Assembly (NCBI RefSeq): GCF_007751035.1
Contig: NZ_CP036433.1
Span: 1,965,001 to 2,029,000, forward strand
DNA: 64,000 bases
Reading direction: 5' to 3'
DNA from: Lignipirellula cremea
Lineage (GTDB): Bacteria > Planctomycetota > Planctomycetia > Pirellulales > Pirellulaceae
Positions 36,891 to 46,251 of the stretch are shown here, piece by piece. The notes beneath the pieces were generated by a model. That model was not told the DNA's origin, made no database searches, and worked only from the letters and a program-made list of their open reading frames with translations. Numbering within the stretch: position 1 is the first letter of the stretch; every line of letters starts with the position of its first letter. Position numbers and translations under genes: made by a program.

Positions 36891-37856
36891 ATGCGGATTG
36901 TGCTTTGTTATCCGGTAGAACAGCGACACCTGGATCTGATTGCGGCCGTCGCTCCTGACGCCGAGATTGTCGACGCCGGACAGGAACGCATCGCGGCCGA
37001 GTTGCCCAGCGCGGACATCTTTTGCGGCCACGCCAAAGTTCCCGTGCCGTGGGACGAGGTTGTCGACGAGGGACGCCTGCAGTGGATCCAGTCCTCGGCC
37101 GCTGGCCTGGACCATTGCCTGACCCCGTCGGTGATCGGTTCCGAAATCATCGTCACTAGCGCCTCGGGGCTCTTTGCCGATCAGGTGGCCGAACAGACGC
37201 TGGCCTTGCTGCTGGGGCTGTTGCGGGGTCTTCCCGTGTTCTTCCGGGCCGCCCAGAAACGGGAGTTCATTCGCCGGCCCACCGGCGATCTGCACGGCAA
37301 GACGATCGGCATCGTCGGACTGGGCGGCAATGGCCGCCGCCTGGTCGAAGTGCTGGCCCCGTTCCGCACACGTATCCTGGCGACCGACTACTTTCCGGTG
37401 AATAAACCGGCAGGAGTGGAAGAGCTATGGCCGGCCGACCAGTTGCACCACCTGCTGCCGCTGGTCGATGTGTTGATCCTGTGCGTTCCGCTGAACGGAC
37501 AGACCCGCGGCATGATCGGCGCCGAAGAGCTGGAACTGATGAGGCCAGGCTCGTTGCTCATTAATGTGGCCCGCGGTCCGGTCGTGCTGGAAACCGATCT
37601 GGTCGACGCCCTGGAAGACGGCCGTCTGGCGGGAGCCGGACTGGACGTGACCGAAGTCGAACCGCTGGCGGAAACCAGTCGCCTGTGGGACATGCCGCAG
37701 GTGATCATCACGCCGCACGTTGGCGCCCAATCGGCCCGCCGGTACGACGACGCCACGAACTTTTTCTGCCAGAACCTGCAGCGTTTTCGGGCCGGCGATT
37801 CGCTGCTCAACCTGGTGGATAAGAAGCTGGGTTTTCCGGCTCGATTGCAGGAGTAG
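36891..37856 (+). CDS. D-isomer-specific 2-hydroxyacid dehydrogenase
   Basis: The 321-residue cytoplasmic NAD(P)-dependent oxidoreductase has a Rossmann motif GIVGLGGNGRRLVEVL near residues 141-156. The usual catalytic residues are Arg in NVARGPVVLE (about 228), Glu in LDVTEVEPL (about 257) and His in VIITPHVGAQS (about 275). It probably reduces a 2-keto acid to the D-2-hydroxy acid or the reverse; the substrate cannot be read. The family fold is complete and of normal length. The methyltransferase gene follows after about 35 nt on the same strand. Confidence 0.9.
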   Translation: MRIVLCYPVEQRHLDLIAAVAPDAEIVDAGQERIAAELPSADIFCGHAKVPVPWDEVVDEGRLQWIQSSAAGLDHCLTPSVIGSEIIVTSASGLFADQVAEQTLALLLGLLRGLPVFFRAAQKREFIRRPTGDLHGKTIGIVGLGGNGRRLVEVLAPFRTRILATDYFPVNKPAGVEELWPADQLHHLLPLVDVLILCVPLNGQTRGMIGAEELELMRPGSLLINVARGPVVLETDLVDALEDGRLAGAGLDVTEVEPLAETSRLWDMPQVIITPHVGAQSARRYDDATNFFCQNLQRFRAGDSLLNLVDKKLGFPARLQE

Positions 37857-37891
37857 ATAGAAAGTAAAAGGAAGAAGAGGGATTCACCGCA

Positions 37892-39781
37892 GTGACTGCC
37901 GAAGATGGGGCTCCGGGCGGTGGATTCTTTTTTGAGGGAAGTGGTCGCAGCAGATTTGTTTTGATGGGACTGGCGATACCGACAGAAATAACCCTGCTGA
38001 TGCCTTCGCACCGCAAGCAACATGGCGTGCACTACACGCCGCCGGAACTGGCCCGCTTTCTGGCCGCGGCCGTGATCCGCAGGGCCGTCTTTCCCGCGGG
38101 ACCGGTGCGGGTGCTGGACCCGGCTTGCGGCGACGGGGGGTTGCTGCTGGCGATGTTCTCGCAGCTTCCGCCTGGCGTGCGGAAGCGGGTGATGTTGATC
38201 GGCTGTGAGACTGACCCGCTTGCGCTGGAAGCGGCGCAAGACCGACTGGCAGTCGTCCCGGCCAGCCAGCGGATGCTGCAGCTGCAGGACTTCCTGGCGG
38301 CGGAAGCCATGGAGCCCGTCGATGCGGTCATCGCTAACCCGCCTTATGTTCGCACCCAGGTGCTGGGAGCGGCCAGGGCGCAGGCGTTGTCGCAGCGGTA
38401 TCGGCTTTCTGGACGGGTCGATCTGTACCAGGCTTTCGGCATGGCGATCGCCGCCGCGCTGCGGCCCGGCGGCGTGCTGGGGCTGCTGACGTCGAATCGC
38501 TTTCTGACGATCCAGTCGGGCGAACCGCTTCGGCGGCTGCTGCAGAGCCAGTTCTTGCTGAAGGAGATCGTCGACCTGGGCGATACGCGACTGTTCCAGG
38601 CGGCCGTCCTGCCGGTTATTGTGCTGGGGACAAAGCGGGCCGAACGGACGCACCGTTCCACGGACCAGACGCCGCCTGCTTCCCGTTCGCCTGGTCCGAC
38701 CTGTGCCTTTACCCGAGTGTACGCCGCGCGGGACGCTGGGCCGGTCGCTGGGCCGGAGGCGGATCGCCCCTCGATCCTGGAGGCGGTGAGCTTGCCAGAA
38801 ATGGCCGGCGTGGTGCATACCCAGAGCGGTCCCTTCTGTGTGGAACGCGGCCAGTTGCTGGCCGAGTCCGAGGGATCGATCTGGACGCTGGCCACGGCCG
38901 CTTCCCGGCGCTGGCTGGAAAAGGTGAGATCCCACCAGGACGGCGTGTTTGGCGACAAAGCCCAGGTGCGGGTCGGCATCAAAACGACAGCCGACGACAT
39001 CTTCCTGCATCGCTGGCGCCAGCTGCCGCCTGACGAACAGCCCGAGGCCGAACTGCTTCGTCCTTTACTCACACACGACCAGGCCGTCCGCTGGCGCCGG
39101 GCCAATGATCCTGCCAGCAACCCCTCCGGCGAGTCGACGGTCGATGGCGACAGACCAGCGACAACTCCGCCGCAAGTACTCTACCCTTACTTGCCGGATG
39201 CATTTCCGCGACAACCGGTCGACCTGCGGCAGTTCCCTCGGGCGGAGCAGTATCTGCTGTCCCACCAGGAACGTCTGCGGGGGCGCACCTATGTGCAACA
39301 GGCGGGACGGGAGTGGTTCGAAATTTGGGTCCCACAGCAGCCGACCGCCTGGGCGCTGCCGAAGATTGTGTATCCCGACATTTCCGAAACGCCCCGATTC
39401 TGGCTGGATCGATCGGGTGCGGTCGTCAACGGAGATTGCTACTGGATCACGTTGCGGCCGGAAATCGATCCCGTCTGGCTGCATCTGTTGCTGGCGATTG
39501 CGAACTCGACGTTGATTACCCAGTATTACGACACGGTCTTCCACAACAAGCTCTATGCGGGCCGGCGCCGTTTCATGACGCAGTACGTGCGACAGTTCCC
39601 CACGCCGTCGCTTGACGCTGCGACCGCCCAGGAGATCGACGAGCGGGTGCGACAACTGCTGGCGGGCGAAGCCACGGTGGAGCAGGAAGGCAATCTGGAA
39701 GCGGAACTGGATCGGCTGGTGTGGCAGGCGTTCGGCTTGCTGCGGGAGTACGACTCGCCGGGAACGGACGCCTGCAGTTAA
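37892..39781 (+). CDS. Stand-alone TaqI-like N6-adenine DNA methyltransferase
   Basis: The 629-residue gamma-type adenine methyltransferase starts at a GTG at 37892 after AGAGGGA; ATG 37964 and ATG 38000 are in-frame alternatives closer to the conserved part. Motif X is HGVHYTPPELARFL, motif I is VLDPACGDGGLLLAM, and the catalytic motif IV is IANPPYVRTQ. The C-terminal half (about 350-600) resembles the TaqI/Eco57I specificity region (KTTADDIFLHRW, ILAIANSTLITQYY-like). No nuclease domain is fused and no restriction gene is next to it, so it may be an orphan methylase or the remnant of a type II system. Confidence 0.82.
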   Translation: MTAEDGAPGGGFFFEGSGRSRFVLMGLAIPTEITLLMPSHRKQHGVHYTPPELARFLAAAVIRRAVFPAGPVRVLDPACGDGGLLLAMFSQLPPGVRKRVMLIGCETDPLALEAAQDRLAVVPASQRMLQLQDFLAAEAMEPVDAVIANPPYVRTQVLGAARAQALSQRYRLSGRVDLYQAFGMAIAAALRPGGVLGLLTSNRFLTIQSGEPLRRLLQSQFLLKEIVDLGDTRLFQAAVLPVIVLGTKRAERTHRSTDQTPPASRSPGPTCAFTRVYAARDAGPVAGPEADRPSILEAVSLPEMAGVVHTQSGPFCVERGQLLAESEGSIWTLATAASRRWLEKVRSHQDGVFGDKAQVRVGIKTTADDIFLHRWRQLPPDEQPEAELLRPLLTHDQAVRWRRANDPASNPSGESTVDGDRPATTPPQVLYPYLPDAFPRQPVDLRQFPRAEQYLLSHQERLRGRTYVQQAGREWFEIWVPQQPTAWALPKIVYPDISETPRFWLDRSGAVVNGDCYWITLRPEIDPVWLHLLLAIANSTLITQYYDTVFHNKLYAGRRRFMTQYVRQFPTPSLDAATAQEIDERVRQLLAGEATVEQEGNLEAELDRLVWQAFGLLREYDSPGTDACS

Positions 39782-40074
39782 AGCAGCCAGATTCTTGCCT
39801 TCCTGCTTCGGGCCGTGTTGAACGGGCAGGGGGGCCGATTCGTGACATTCTTTCGGGCGGGAAGGATACTGTCAGATAGGCCCTGCTAGCCCGCTGGCGC
39901 CGGCAAAGTTTTCCCCGTTCAGGTATTCCTTAACAAAAAGTTGAAGAAATTGGTTGATCGCGTTGAAGTCACGCATTCTTCATAACCGATACCAATTACC
40001 ACCTGACATTCCTGGAAGGGCTTGTGTGCTTTTCCTTTTGGGTCGAACTTTGCAACTGCGGAGGAAGAAACCTC

Positions 40075-40317
40075 ATGGCCAACAGCAAGCTGCGAATTTA
40101 TTACGGACCCGAGGACGAGGTCGCGCCCTCCTCGATTCCCGCCCAGGCCCCCTGCCATGTGACCATCTCGGCAGGCGAGTTTGTTTCCCTGCTGAAAGAA
40201 GCCGTCCAGGCGAATCGAACCTGGCTGCGTGATTTTGAACAGGACGACATCACGCTGACCAGCGACCTGTACCAGGTGCTGCAGGCCCATCGCCGGATGC
40301 ATCGTCCTTCGGCTTAG
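40075..40317 (+). CDS. Small hypothetical protein
   Basis: The 80-residue protein begins MANSKLRIYYGPEDEVAPSS after a strong GGAGGAAG ribosome site. The rest (CHVTISAGEFVSLLKEAVQA, then LRDFEQDDITLTSDLYQVLQ) looks like a small alpha/beta domain. No function is known to me. It is monocistronic; the preceding gap of about 290 nt holds no recognised element. Confidence 0.7.
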   Translation: MANSKLRIYYGPEDEVAPSSIPAQAPCHVTISAGEFVSLLKEAVQANRTWLRDFEQDDITLTSDLYQVLQAHRRMHRPSA

Positions 40318-40378
40318 CCCTCGGACCGGTCCGCAGAAGACAACAGGCGTCTTCCGCCAGGGCAGGCGGGAGGAACGC

Positions 40379-40657
40379 TTACGGCTGTTCGGGTGGGCGG
40401 CCGTTTTCTTCTTGTTGCGGCGACAGCCAGTCGACGACCTGGTCGACGATCCACCACTGGATCACCAGCATGCCAATCGGCATCAGGAACAGCACAAAGC
40501 CATGCAGGCGTTCATCAGCCAGCAGCGTGCTGCGCAGCGCGGACACGGCGACCATCGCCACCATGCCGTTGAGCAGCAACGCGCAACACATGAACAGGCA
40601 GGTCAGCAGCACGAAACCGCAGCCATCGCCGCGGAATCTTCGGCTTTTTTTCGCCAT
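40379..40657 (-). CDS. Small two-helix membrane protein
   Basis: The 92-residue protein has a basic N-terminus (MAKKSRRFRGDG) and two hydrophobic segments at about 13-40 and 55-77, with a polar tail (SPQQEENGRPPEQP). It is located 32 nt downstream of the GntP-family transporter stop on the same strand, so it is probably co-transcribed. The function is unknown; it could be an accessory subunit, but nothing shows this. Confidence 0.6.
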   Translation of the reverse strand: MAKKSRRFRGDGCGFVLLTCLFMCCALLLNGMVAMVAVSALRSTLLADERLHGFVLFLMPIGMLVIQWWIVDQVVDWLSPQQEENGRPPEQP

Positions 40658-40688
40658 GCGCGTTTTCCCCAGGAAGACCTGCGAAACC

Positions 40689-42845
40689 TTAAATCAGCGG
40701 CATGACGATCGAGAGCAGGACCGTCACCCCAAAGCTGGTGAGGGCCAGAATGACCAGCATCACGCTCCAGGACTTGAGCGCTTCCACCTCGGTCAGACCG
40801 CCCATTTTGGCGAAGATCCAGAAACCGCTGTCGTTCATCCAGGAACCCATCAGCGAGCCGGCGCCGATCGCCGTCGCCAGGTAAACCGCGTTGAAGTCGA
40901 GCGTCTGGTCGGCAATGATGGCCGCCAGCATACTGGAACCGACGATCATCGCAATCGTACTGGAGCCCTGGGCGATTTTCAGCACGCTGGCGATCAGGAA
41001 GCCCAGGAACAAAAAGGCCAGCCCCGTCTGCTTGGCGTCGCCGATGCCGGCGAACAGCTCTTTAATGGCGGGCCCGACTTCCGCCGCGGTCAACATGGCG
41101 CCGAATGCTCCGCCGCCGGCCGTAATGAGGATGATCACGCCGCCGCTCATCAGGGCGATTTCCACCGCCTTGGACAACTCCGTCCGGGACAGCCCGCGCT
41201 GCGAAACCAGCGTCAACATGGCGACAATCGTTGACAGCAGCAGCGCCAGGTTGGCGTTGCCGAACAGATCGCTCCAGTTGGCCGCATTCCGCATGGGCGT
41301 GTCCCACTGGTGGAATTTAATGGCGCCTGCTTCGGTGACGGCGACACCGTCGTTGACCGCAAAGGCCGATTCTAACGCGGCCCGGTTGCGGCGTTCGACC
41401 AGGCTTTTCTTCATCCGTTCCGTACTGGCGCTGGTCAGCGATTTGGCGGCGGAAGTTAGCGGCACGCCAAAGAAAGAAGGACCGTCGTAAAAGTTGCGAT
41501 CGGCCAGCACCAGGTTAATGGCGCCGACGACCTGCTCGCGCTGTTCGTCCGATAGTTCGCCGTCTCCCAGCAACAGGTCGGCAGCCGAAGGACCGGCCGG
41601 CTTGTCGGCAGCGGTTTCGTCAGACGCTTCGCCTTCGGCCGGCTTGTCGGCGGCGGGAGCGGAGCCGGTCGAGAGCGGGGCAGTCAGCGGCTTCTGGCTG
41701 AGCAGACGCTTGCTGGGATTCGGCCCCTCGGCGGCGTACTGTTCACGCAGGTCCTGGCGGAATTCGGTCCATTCGACGTCGCTCACGGTGAGCAGGGCTT
41801 TATGTTCGGCGTCGGCGATCGTGGTCAGCACGGTGCTCGTCGAGATCAGCACGACCGGCAACAGCACTGGCATGAGGGCCAGCCACAGCGACGGCAATTC
41901 GGAATCTTCTAGCGGCTCCGGTTCCGGCGCTCCTTCCAGCTGTCGCATCGGCGTTTGCATCCAGCGCTGGGCGATGCTGGCGTACGCCAGGCCGGCCAGG
42001 GCGGCCGGGAAGGCGACCAGAGCGCCGATCATGATCATCAGACCGACTTCGATCCCCAGGTTATCCGCCATCAGCAGCGGACCCGGGGTCGGCGGCACCA
42101 GCGTATGGGTAATGGCCCCGCCGGCTCCAATCGCCAGGATGTATTTCAGATAGTCTTTCGCCGTTTTCCGGTGCAGCGACCGGGCCAGCGGCACCAGCAG
42201 ATAAAACACGGTGTCAAAGAAGACCGGCACGGCCAGCACAAAACCGCTGCCCAGCAGGGCGACCGGCGCCCGTTTCTCGCCAAACACGCTCAGGAACGCA
42301 CGCACGATCCGGTCGGCCGAACCGCTATCGAGCATGCACTTGCCGATCACCGCCGCCATGGCAATGACAATCCCGATCCCGCCGGCCGAAGAGCCAAAAG
42401 CAGCCGCCACCCGGCTGATCTTCTCGCTGATATCTCCCGGCGCCAGCAGGCTGACCACCATCGCCGCCGAGATGAGCGCGATAAAGGCGTTGACCTTGAA
42501 GACAATAATCAATCCCAGCACCACGGCCACGCCGATGCCCAGGATGACGAGCGGCCAGACGACCGTCTCCATGTAGGCAGCGGCCTTATTCACGGCGGCC
42601 AGATCTTCCGCCGACTTGCCGTCGGCAATCAGGCCCTCGGCGGAAACGTCGCCCGTGGTCGTTCCGTCGGCCGATGCGTCCGCGGGGTTGGCAGCAGTTC
42701 CGTCCGGCGCGACGGCCGCCGGCGCAAGGCGCGGGGCGGCGTCCTCGTTCTGGGCAAAACTGGGGCGCAACAACCAGGAAAAACCGGCTGCAGTCAAAAA
42801 CAGTATCACCAGTAGCCGCGAAGGCGAAGCAGAAGATGCATTCAT
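40689..42845 (-). CDS. GntP-family transporter with large soluble insertion
   Basis: From the ATG at 42845 (MNASSASPSRLLVILFL) the protein has about 718 residues. A hydrophobic leader and an Ala/Asp-rich linker (about 30-85) precede GntP-type transmembrane helices with GSSAGGIGIVIAMAAVIGKC, THTLVPPTPGPLLMADNLG and MGSWMNDSGFWIFAKMGGLTE. GntP members carry gluconate or related organic anions across the inner membrane. A soluble stretch at about residues 340-520, rich in Ala/Pro/Glu, splits the helices, whereas ordinary GntP proteins are about 450 residues. Substrate and role of the insertion are unknown. It probably forms a unit with the small membrane protein that follows. Confidence 0.82.
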   Translation of the reverse strand: MNASSASPSRLLVILFLTAAGFSWLLRPSFAQNEDAAPRLAPAAVAPDGTAANPADASADGTTTGDVSAEGLIADGKSAEDLAAVNKAAAYMETVVWPLVILGIGVAVVLGLIIVFKVNAFIALISAAMVVSLLAPGDISEKISRVAAAFGSSAGGIGIVIAMAAVIGKCMLDSGSADRIVRAFLSVFGEKRAPVALLGSGFVLAVPVFFDTVFYLLVPLARSLHRKTAKDYLKYILAIGAGGAITHTLVPPTPGPLLMADNLGIEVGLMIMIGALVAFPAALAGLAYASIAQRWMQTPMRQLEGAPEPEPLEDSELPSLWLALMPVLLPVVLISTSTVLTTIADAEHKALLTVSDVEWTEFRQDLREQYAAEGPNPSKRLLSQKPLTAPLSTGSAPAADKPAEGEASDETAADKPAGPSAADLLLGDGELSDEQREQVVGAINLVLADRNFYDGPSFFGVPLTSAAKSLTSASTERMKKSLVERRNRAALESAFAVNDGVAVTEAGAIKFHQWDTPMRNAANWSDLFGNANLALLLSTIVAMLTLVSQRGLSRTELSKAVEIALMSGGVIILITAGGGAFGAMLTAAEVGPAIKELFAGIGDAKQTGLAFLFLGFLIASVLKIAQGSSTIAMIVGSSMLAAIIADQTLDFNAVYLATAIGAGSLMGSWMNDSGFWIFAKMGGLTEVEALKSWSVMLVILALTSFGVTVLLSIVMPLI

Positions 42846-43378
42846 GAGCAGAAACAGCTGAAAATTCGCTAGGGAGAAAGTGAGAAAAGCAGAGTCATCC
42901 CGGTGGGAATTGAGCAGCATGGCATACGCCGATGGCGTCTGCAAGTCGGTCGCACCGCTGGGTCTGGCCAGATTCCAAGAGGTTTCAGCCGGAATCAGAC
43001 ACCCACTTTGTGGCCTACATCCGGCTCGACGCCAGAAGAGGGCTGGTCGTCAGAAGAGGGCTGGGCGTCAGGCACCCCCACGTGGGGTTCGACGCCTGCC
43101 GACGACATTAGATACCCTTTTTTGGGGCGTTACTCGCTTATTCGCGATGTCCTGTTCACCCGATTACCCGATGCGGTCGACAGAACCGGCTTGGAGGATT
43201 CAACCGGGTGGGTGTCTGGAAGACGCCTTCTGGAAGACGCCTCGGGAAGACGTCAATCATCCGCCGCCAAGCCTGCCGGAACGTATCCGTCGACCATGGG
43301 GATTTCGACCAGCGTCTCGTCTGGGACGATGGGCACTGATCGATTGCACGTCGGGCTGACTGGCTGGCTGCCAACGAT
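42846..43378. other. Intergenic region with an inverted pair of REP copies
   Basis: This 533-nt gap contains CAGACACCCACTTT (42996-43009) and the opposite-strand GGTGGGTGTCTG (43207-43218). Between them are shorter imperfect repeats (AGAAGAGGGCTGG twice, CAGGCACCCCCACGTGGGG). Open frames here have biased, repeat-derived composition and are not convincing genes. Confidence 0.55.
42996..43218. repeat. REP inverted pair 1
   Basis: The plus-oriented core CAGACACCCACTTT is at 42996-43009 and the inverted core is at 43207-43218, 223 nt end to end. The left copy is preceded by CCGGAAT, as at other copies. Confidence 0.75.
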
Positions 43379-44065
43379 TTACTCTTGATTCTCACGAATC
43401 AAATCGATAATTCGCTTGGGATGGGGCAGTTGTGTGGCGACGATTTCCAAGTCATCCTGGCCGGAACTGGAGATGCCGATTCCGCCGATGTTCAGCAGCC
43501 GCTGGGCAAACGTTTGGTCAAGTTGAATGTTGCGGACGTCGTCGTGCTGAACTTCCGAGGTTTCGCGAGCAATCAGACCGGCCTGGTAGATCGTGCGATC
43601 GTCGGTCACCGTCAACGTCGTACATTGGCTAAGCACTTTCCAATAGCCAACAATGCCCGCGACGACCAGCAGCACCGTGGCGCACAGCCAGGTCGCCAGC
43701 GACGCCGGACCGAGCATCCTCGTTTCCCCCAGGGCAACGCCCGCCACCGTCATGCCGGCGATAGACATGACCAACCCGGCCAGCGCGATCAGCGCGACAC
43801 ACGCCAATAACAGCGAGGAAAAGGGGTGAGCCCGAAAGACGACTGGATGGACCCGAGCCAGTGTGAGTTCCTGGGGCTCCGTCGCCATGCGATTCTCATC
43901 GGCAGAGTTTTGATCCACTTCGCGAACCGACGTCACCACGGCCGTCGGCATCTCCATCTCGAACGGCTTGTGGCAACTCGGACACACAACCGGTCCGTCG
44001 AGGTGATCCGTGGTGCTGTCAACTTCATGATGGCAATACGGGCACTTGGTGGTGATAACTTGCAT
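43379..44065 (-). CDS. Zinc-ribbon, two-helix membrane protein with bacterial PH domain
   Basis: The 228-residue protein starts with a zinc-ribbon, CPYCHHEV and CPSCHKPFE (residues about 8-33). A polar linker and two transmembrane segments follow (about 85-112 and 120-142). The C-terminal domain (about 145-225; LTVTDDRTIYQAGLIARETS, VRNIQLDQTFAQRLLNIGGI) is of the bPH_2/YdbT type. Such proteins are inner-membrane proteins of unknown role. It is the first of the minus-strand accessory genes separated by REP copies. Confidence 0.8.
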   Translation of the reverse strand: MQVITTKCPYCHHEVDSTTDHLDGPVVCPSCHKPFEMEMPTAVVTSVREVDQNSADENRMATEPQELTLARVHPVVFRAHPFSSLLLACVALIALAGLVMSIAGMTVAGVALGETRMLGPASLATWLCATVLLVVAGIVGYWKVLSQCTTLTVTDDRTIYQAGLIARETSEVQHDDVRNIQLDQTFAQRLLNIGGIGISSSGQDDLEIVATQLPHPKRIIDLIRENQE

Positions 44066-44223
44066 GACTGGGTGCTCCGGCGATCAGGAAAGGCGTAATT
44101 TCTTGCTACTACAAGCAAGAGCAAATTTCATGCCGCGATCGCCGGGGCACGCAGTCGCCTTCAACCCGTCCGCTTAGGGGAGGCCGCCGCCAGACATTCA
44201 CCAATTCTTCACGGAGACGGCGA

Positions 44224-44321
44224 GGTGGGTGTCTGAGCATCCATCCGCTCCGCCCCTGATCGCCACGAGTTTAACCCGATCCCAAATTGGGGCTCTGTCT
44301 AGCCGTCCAGGTGGGGTTCTG
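44224..44321 (-). repeat. REP copies downstream of the gene at 44361
   Basis: GGTGGGTGTCTG at 44224-44235 is an exact core. GGTGGGGTTCTG at 44310-44321 is a copy with two mismatches, 40 nt after the stop codon of the next gene. Confidence 0.65.
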
Positions 44322-44360
44322 AAGTCGTACCTTGTTCGGTTACCGTTTGCGTGTCATTGG

Positions 44361-44810
44361 CTAATGGTCCCGGCTGTGGTTGTGCTTGTTCCACTCCAAA
44401 GCGAAGAGCACCAAAACCGCACCGCCTGCGCCAACAACAGCGACCACGGCCATTGTCATACCGAACCAATGACAGAACGCCGCGAAGATTCCCGCGCAAG
44501 TTGTCGCGAGGAGCAGATGGAGCAAGCTGTACCTGGTCCGTTCGCGCAGGAATCCATGAACGGCCATGATCAGGTCGAAAGTCGCAAAGGCACAAAGTGC
44601 AATAAAGAACGGAAATCGCTCGATCGAACTGATGGCAAAAGCAAGGAAAAAAACCGTTCCTGCTGCATAGAACTGCCAGGACATGGATTGGCAGACGCGT
44701 ACGAACCGAGTGGCTTGTGAGCGGAGCCTGTATCTCAAGTAAATCCCCAGGGCGATCCCGATGGGGAGCGAAACCGAAATCATGACGGCCAACATTGTCC
44801 AATCTGACAT
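44361..44810 (-). CDS. Four-helix membrane protein of unknown function
   Basis: The 149-residue protein is largely hydrophobic, with segments at about 5-25 (MLAVMISVSLPIGIALGIYL), 45-65, 68-88 and 100-140, and a His/Arg-containing C-terminus (EWNKHNHSRDH). There is no conserved motif that I can name. It has its own spacer on both sides and is one of the orphan genes in the REP-spaced array. Confidence 0.6.
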   Translation of the reverse strand: MSDWTMLAVMISVSLPIGIALGIYLRYRLRSQATRFVRVCQSMSWQFYAAGTVFFLAFAISSIERFPFFIALCAFATFDLIMAVHGFLRERTRYSLLHLLLATTCAGIFAAFCHWFGMTMAVVAVVGAGGAVLVLFALEWNKHNHSRDH

Positions 44811-44992
44811 TGCGCCCTTCGCCGTAGCATGTTCAGGGTAATTGCGTTTCCCAACAGGCCGACGCCTGGAAGCAGAGCGTTTCGGTCAGGCTGGCGCCGG
44901 CTGCCCGAAGTCGGATGTAGACTGCCGCTGATTTTAATCGTTTGTCCAGGGACGCTGGAGCGTCGATTGATTTTGCCGTCATTCGGGCTACG

Positions 44993-45481
44993 TTAAACGG
45001 ACTCGTCAAGGCATCGCGTCCAAACCTCGTTTCCTTTTTCATGTTCGGCGACACCCTCGAAAAAAGATTGGAGCGCCCAGTTCAGATCAAAGTCATCGCA
45101 ATGATCCCACTGGAGCAATTTGGGCTTGTGCACGCGAAAGGCGCCATTTACCGGAGGAGAGTAGGGTATCGCGATTGTTGCTTTGGATTCAGGTGAAAAC
45201 TCTGTTTGCATCTCAATAATGATGGCGTCGAACTTCGCGGTTGCAAGCGAGATACGACCATCGTAGATCAGGGCGGCATCATCCGCATCCAGTTCGCCAG
45301 ATTGGAGGCGAGCTTTGCCGGCGGCAACGGCCGACTCAAGGTCATCATGAGCCATTCGCTCCATCCTTCGTTCGCCGTCGGCGGTCGTGTAGGCGACCAT
45401 GGGGATCAATGTATCGCCATCCGAAACGCACCAGATGGCGTGGGCAGCGAAGAATCCAGAGAGTTTCGAGGCGGTGATCAT
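44993..45481 (-). CDS. Hypothetical protein in the REP-spaced array
   Basis: Using ATG 45481 (MITASKLSGFFAAHAIWCVS) the protein has 162 residues; a TTG at 45502 would add seven. It is soluble, acidic and without a signal peptide. Sequences such as GDTLIPMVAYTTADGERRME, ESAVAAGKARLQSG and DFDLNWALQSFFEGVAEHE suggest a folded alpha/beta domain. The size and composition recall immunity-type or other small accessory proteins, but I cannot assign a family. Confidence 0.6.
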   Translation of the reverse strand: MITASKLSGFFAAHAIWCVSDGDTLIPMVAYTTADGERRMERMAHDDLESAVAAGKARLQSGELDADDAALIYDGRISLATAKFDAIIIEMQTEFSPESKATIAIPYSPPVNGAFRVHKPKLLQWDHCDDFDLNWALQSFFEGVAEHEKGNEVWTRCLDESV

Positions 45482-45583
45482 TATCGGCTTTCTTTCGGGC
45501 AACTTCCGGCCTCATCGGATCGGGAGCGTTGACTTTCCCTGTGAAAACGACCGCATGCCCGACTCCGACACACAGCCGGAAAT

Positions 45584-45622
45584 CAGGCACCCATTCTTTC
45601 AAGGCGGCCGGGTGGGTGTCTG
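45584..45622. repeat. Compact REPIN: inverted REP pair
   Basis: CAGGCACCCATT (45584-45595, degenerate) and GGTGGGTGTCTG (45611-45622) form an inverted pair within 39 nt. It lies 42 nt after the stop codon of the next gene (45664). Confidence 0.7.
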
Positions 45623-45663
45623 AGAACGCTTCGCAACGCTTGTTGCGGTGCGGTCAAATCGCA

Positions 45664-46251
45664 TCAACCTGGGGTTGAGGGCGGCAGTTGATCCATCGCC
45701 TGCTCCGTGGAGGCCAGCAGCGACCTGGCCTCTGAATTTTCTGCATCGGTTTCGCAGGCCAGGGCATAGGTGGATGCGGCCCATTGATGATACATGGCAA
45801 TTTGCTCCGGGCTCATTGACGGGCGATTGCTCTCGATGACGCCCAGGATATTGTCGCCAAAGCCGACAAGCTCCGTCGCGGCGTTGGCGCGATACTCTTG
45901 CGAGTCCTCCATCGAAATCGCCTTCCGCGTCGCGATCCAGGCCTTTTTCATATCTCCCAGTTCCACCTGGCACAGGCCCAGCTGGCGATAGAACTCGGCG
46001 ATCGGTTCGACTTGGATCGCAGCCTCAAAAGCCCCGACCGCATCGCTGGTTCGTCCCAGCTGTGCGAGGCTCATCGCTTTGCCGCCGAGCGCGCTCGTAT
46101 GCTTCGGCTCCGTTTCCAGGACGCGATCGAAGCATGCGATTGCCTGTTCGTCGCATTGAACGGCTTCCTCGAAGTTTCCCTGGGAGCGAGCATCGTACGC
46201 TCGCATGGACGCAGTGACTCCCTCGTTGAAAGTGTCAAATGTATCCGTCAT
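45664..46251 (-). CDS. Tetratricopeptide-repeat protein
   Basis: From ATG 46251 (MTDTFDTFNEGVTASMRAYD), preceded by GGAGAG, the protein has 195 residues. TPR-type helices are seen in AYDARSQGNFEEAVQCDEQA, GKAMSLAQLGRTSDAVGAFE and YRQLGLCQVELGDMKKAW (about residues 17-125). The C-terminal part is helical and acidic. It is soluble with no signal peptide, so it is probably a cytoplasmic interaction module. The upstream extension to 46320 lacks a good ribosome site. Confidence 0.7.
   Translation of the reverse strand: MTDTFDTFNEGVTASMRAYDARSQGNFEEAVQCDEQAIACFDRVLETEPKHTSALGGKAMSLAQLGRTSDAVGAFEAAIQVEPIAEFYRQLGLCQVELGDMKKAWIATRKAISMEDSQEYRANAATELVGFGDNILGVIESNRPSMSPEQIAMYHQWAASTYALACETDAENSEARSLLASTEQAMDQLPPSTPG

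Noticed and set aside
37388-39010. 540-residue open frame on the minus strand.
   Set aside because: It is antisense to the dehydrogenase and methyltransferase genes, both with well-conserved motifs on the plus strand.
42880-43388. Two overlapping plus-strand frames of about 160 codons.
   Set aside because: Their sequence is made largely of REP copies and imperfect short repeats; neither has protein-like composition.
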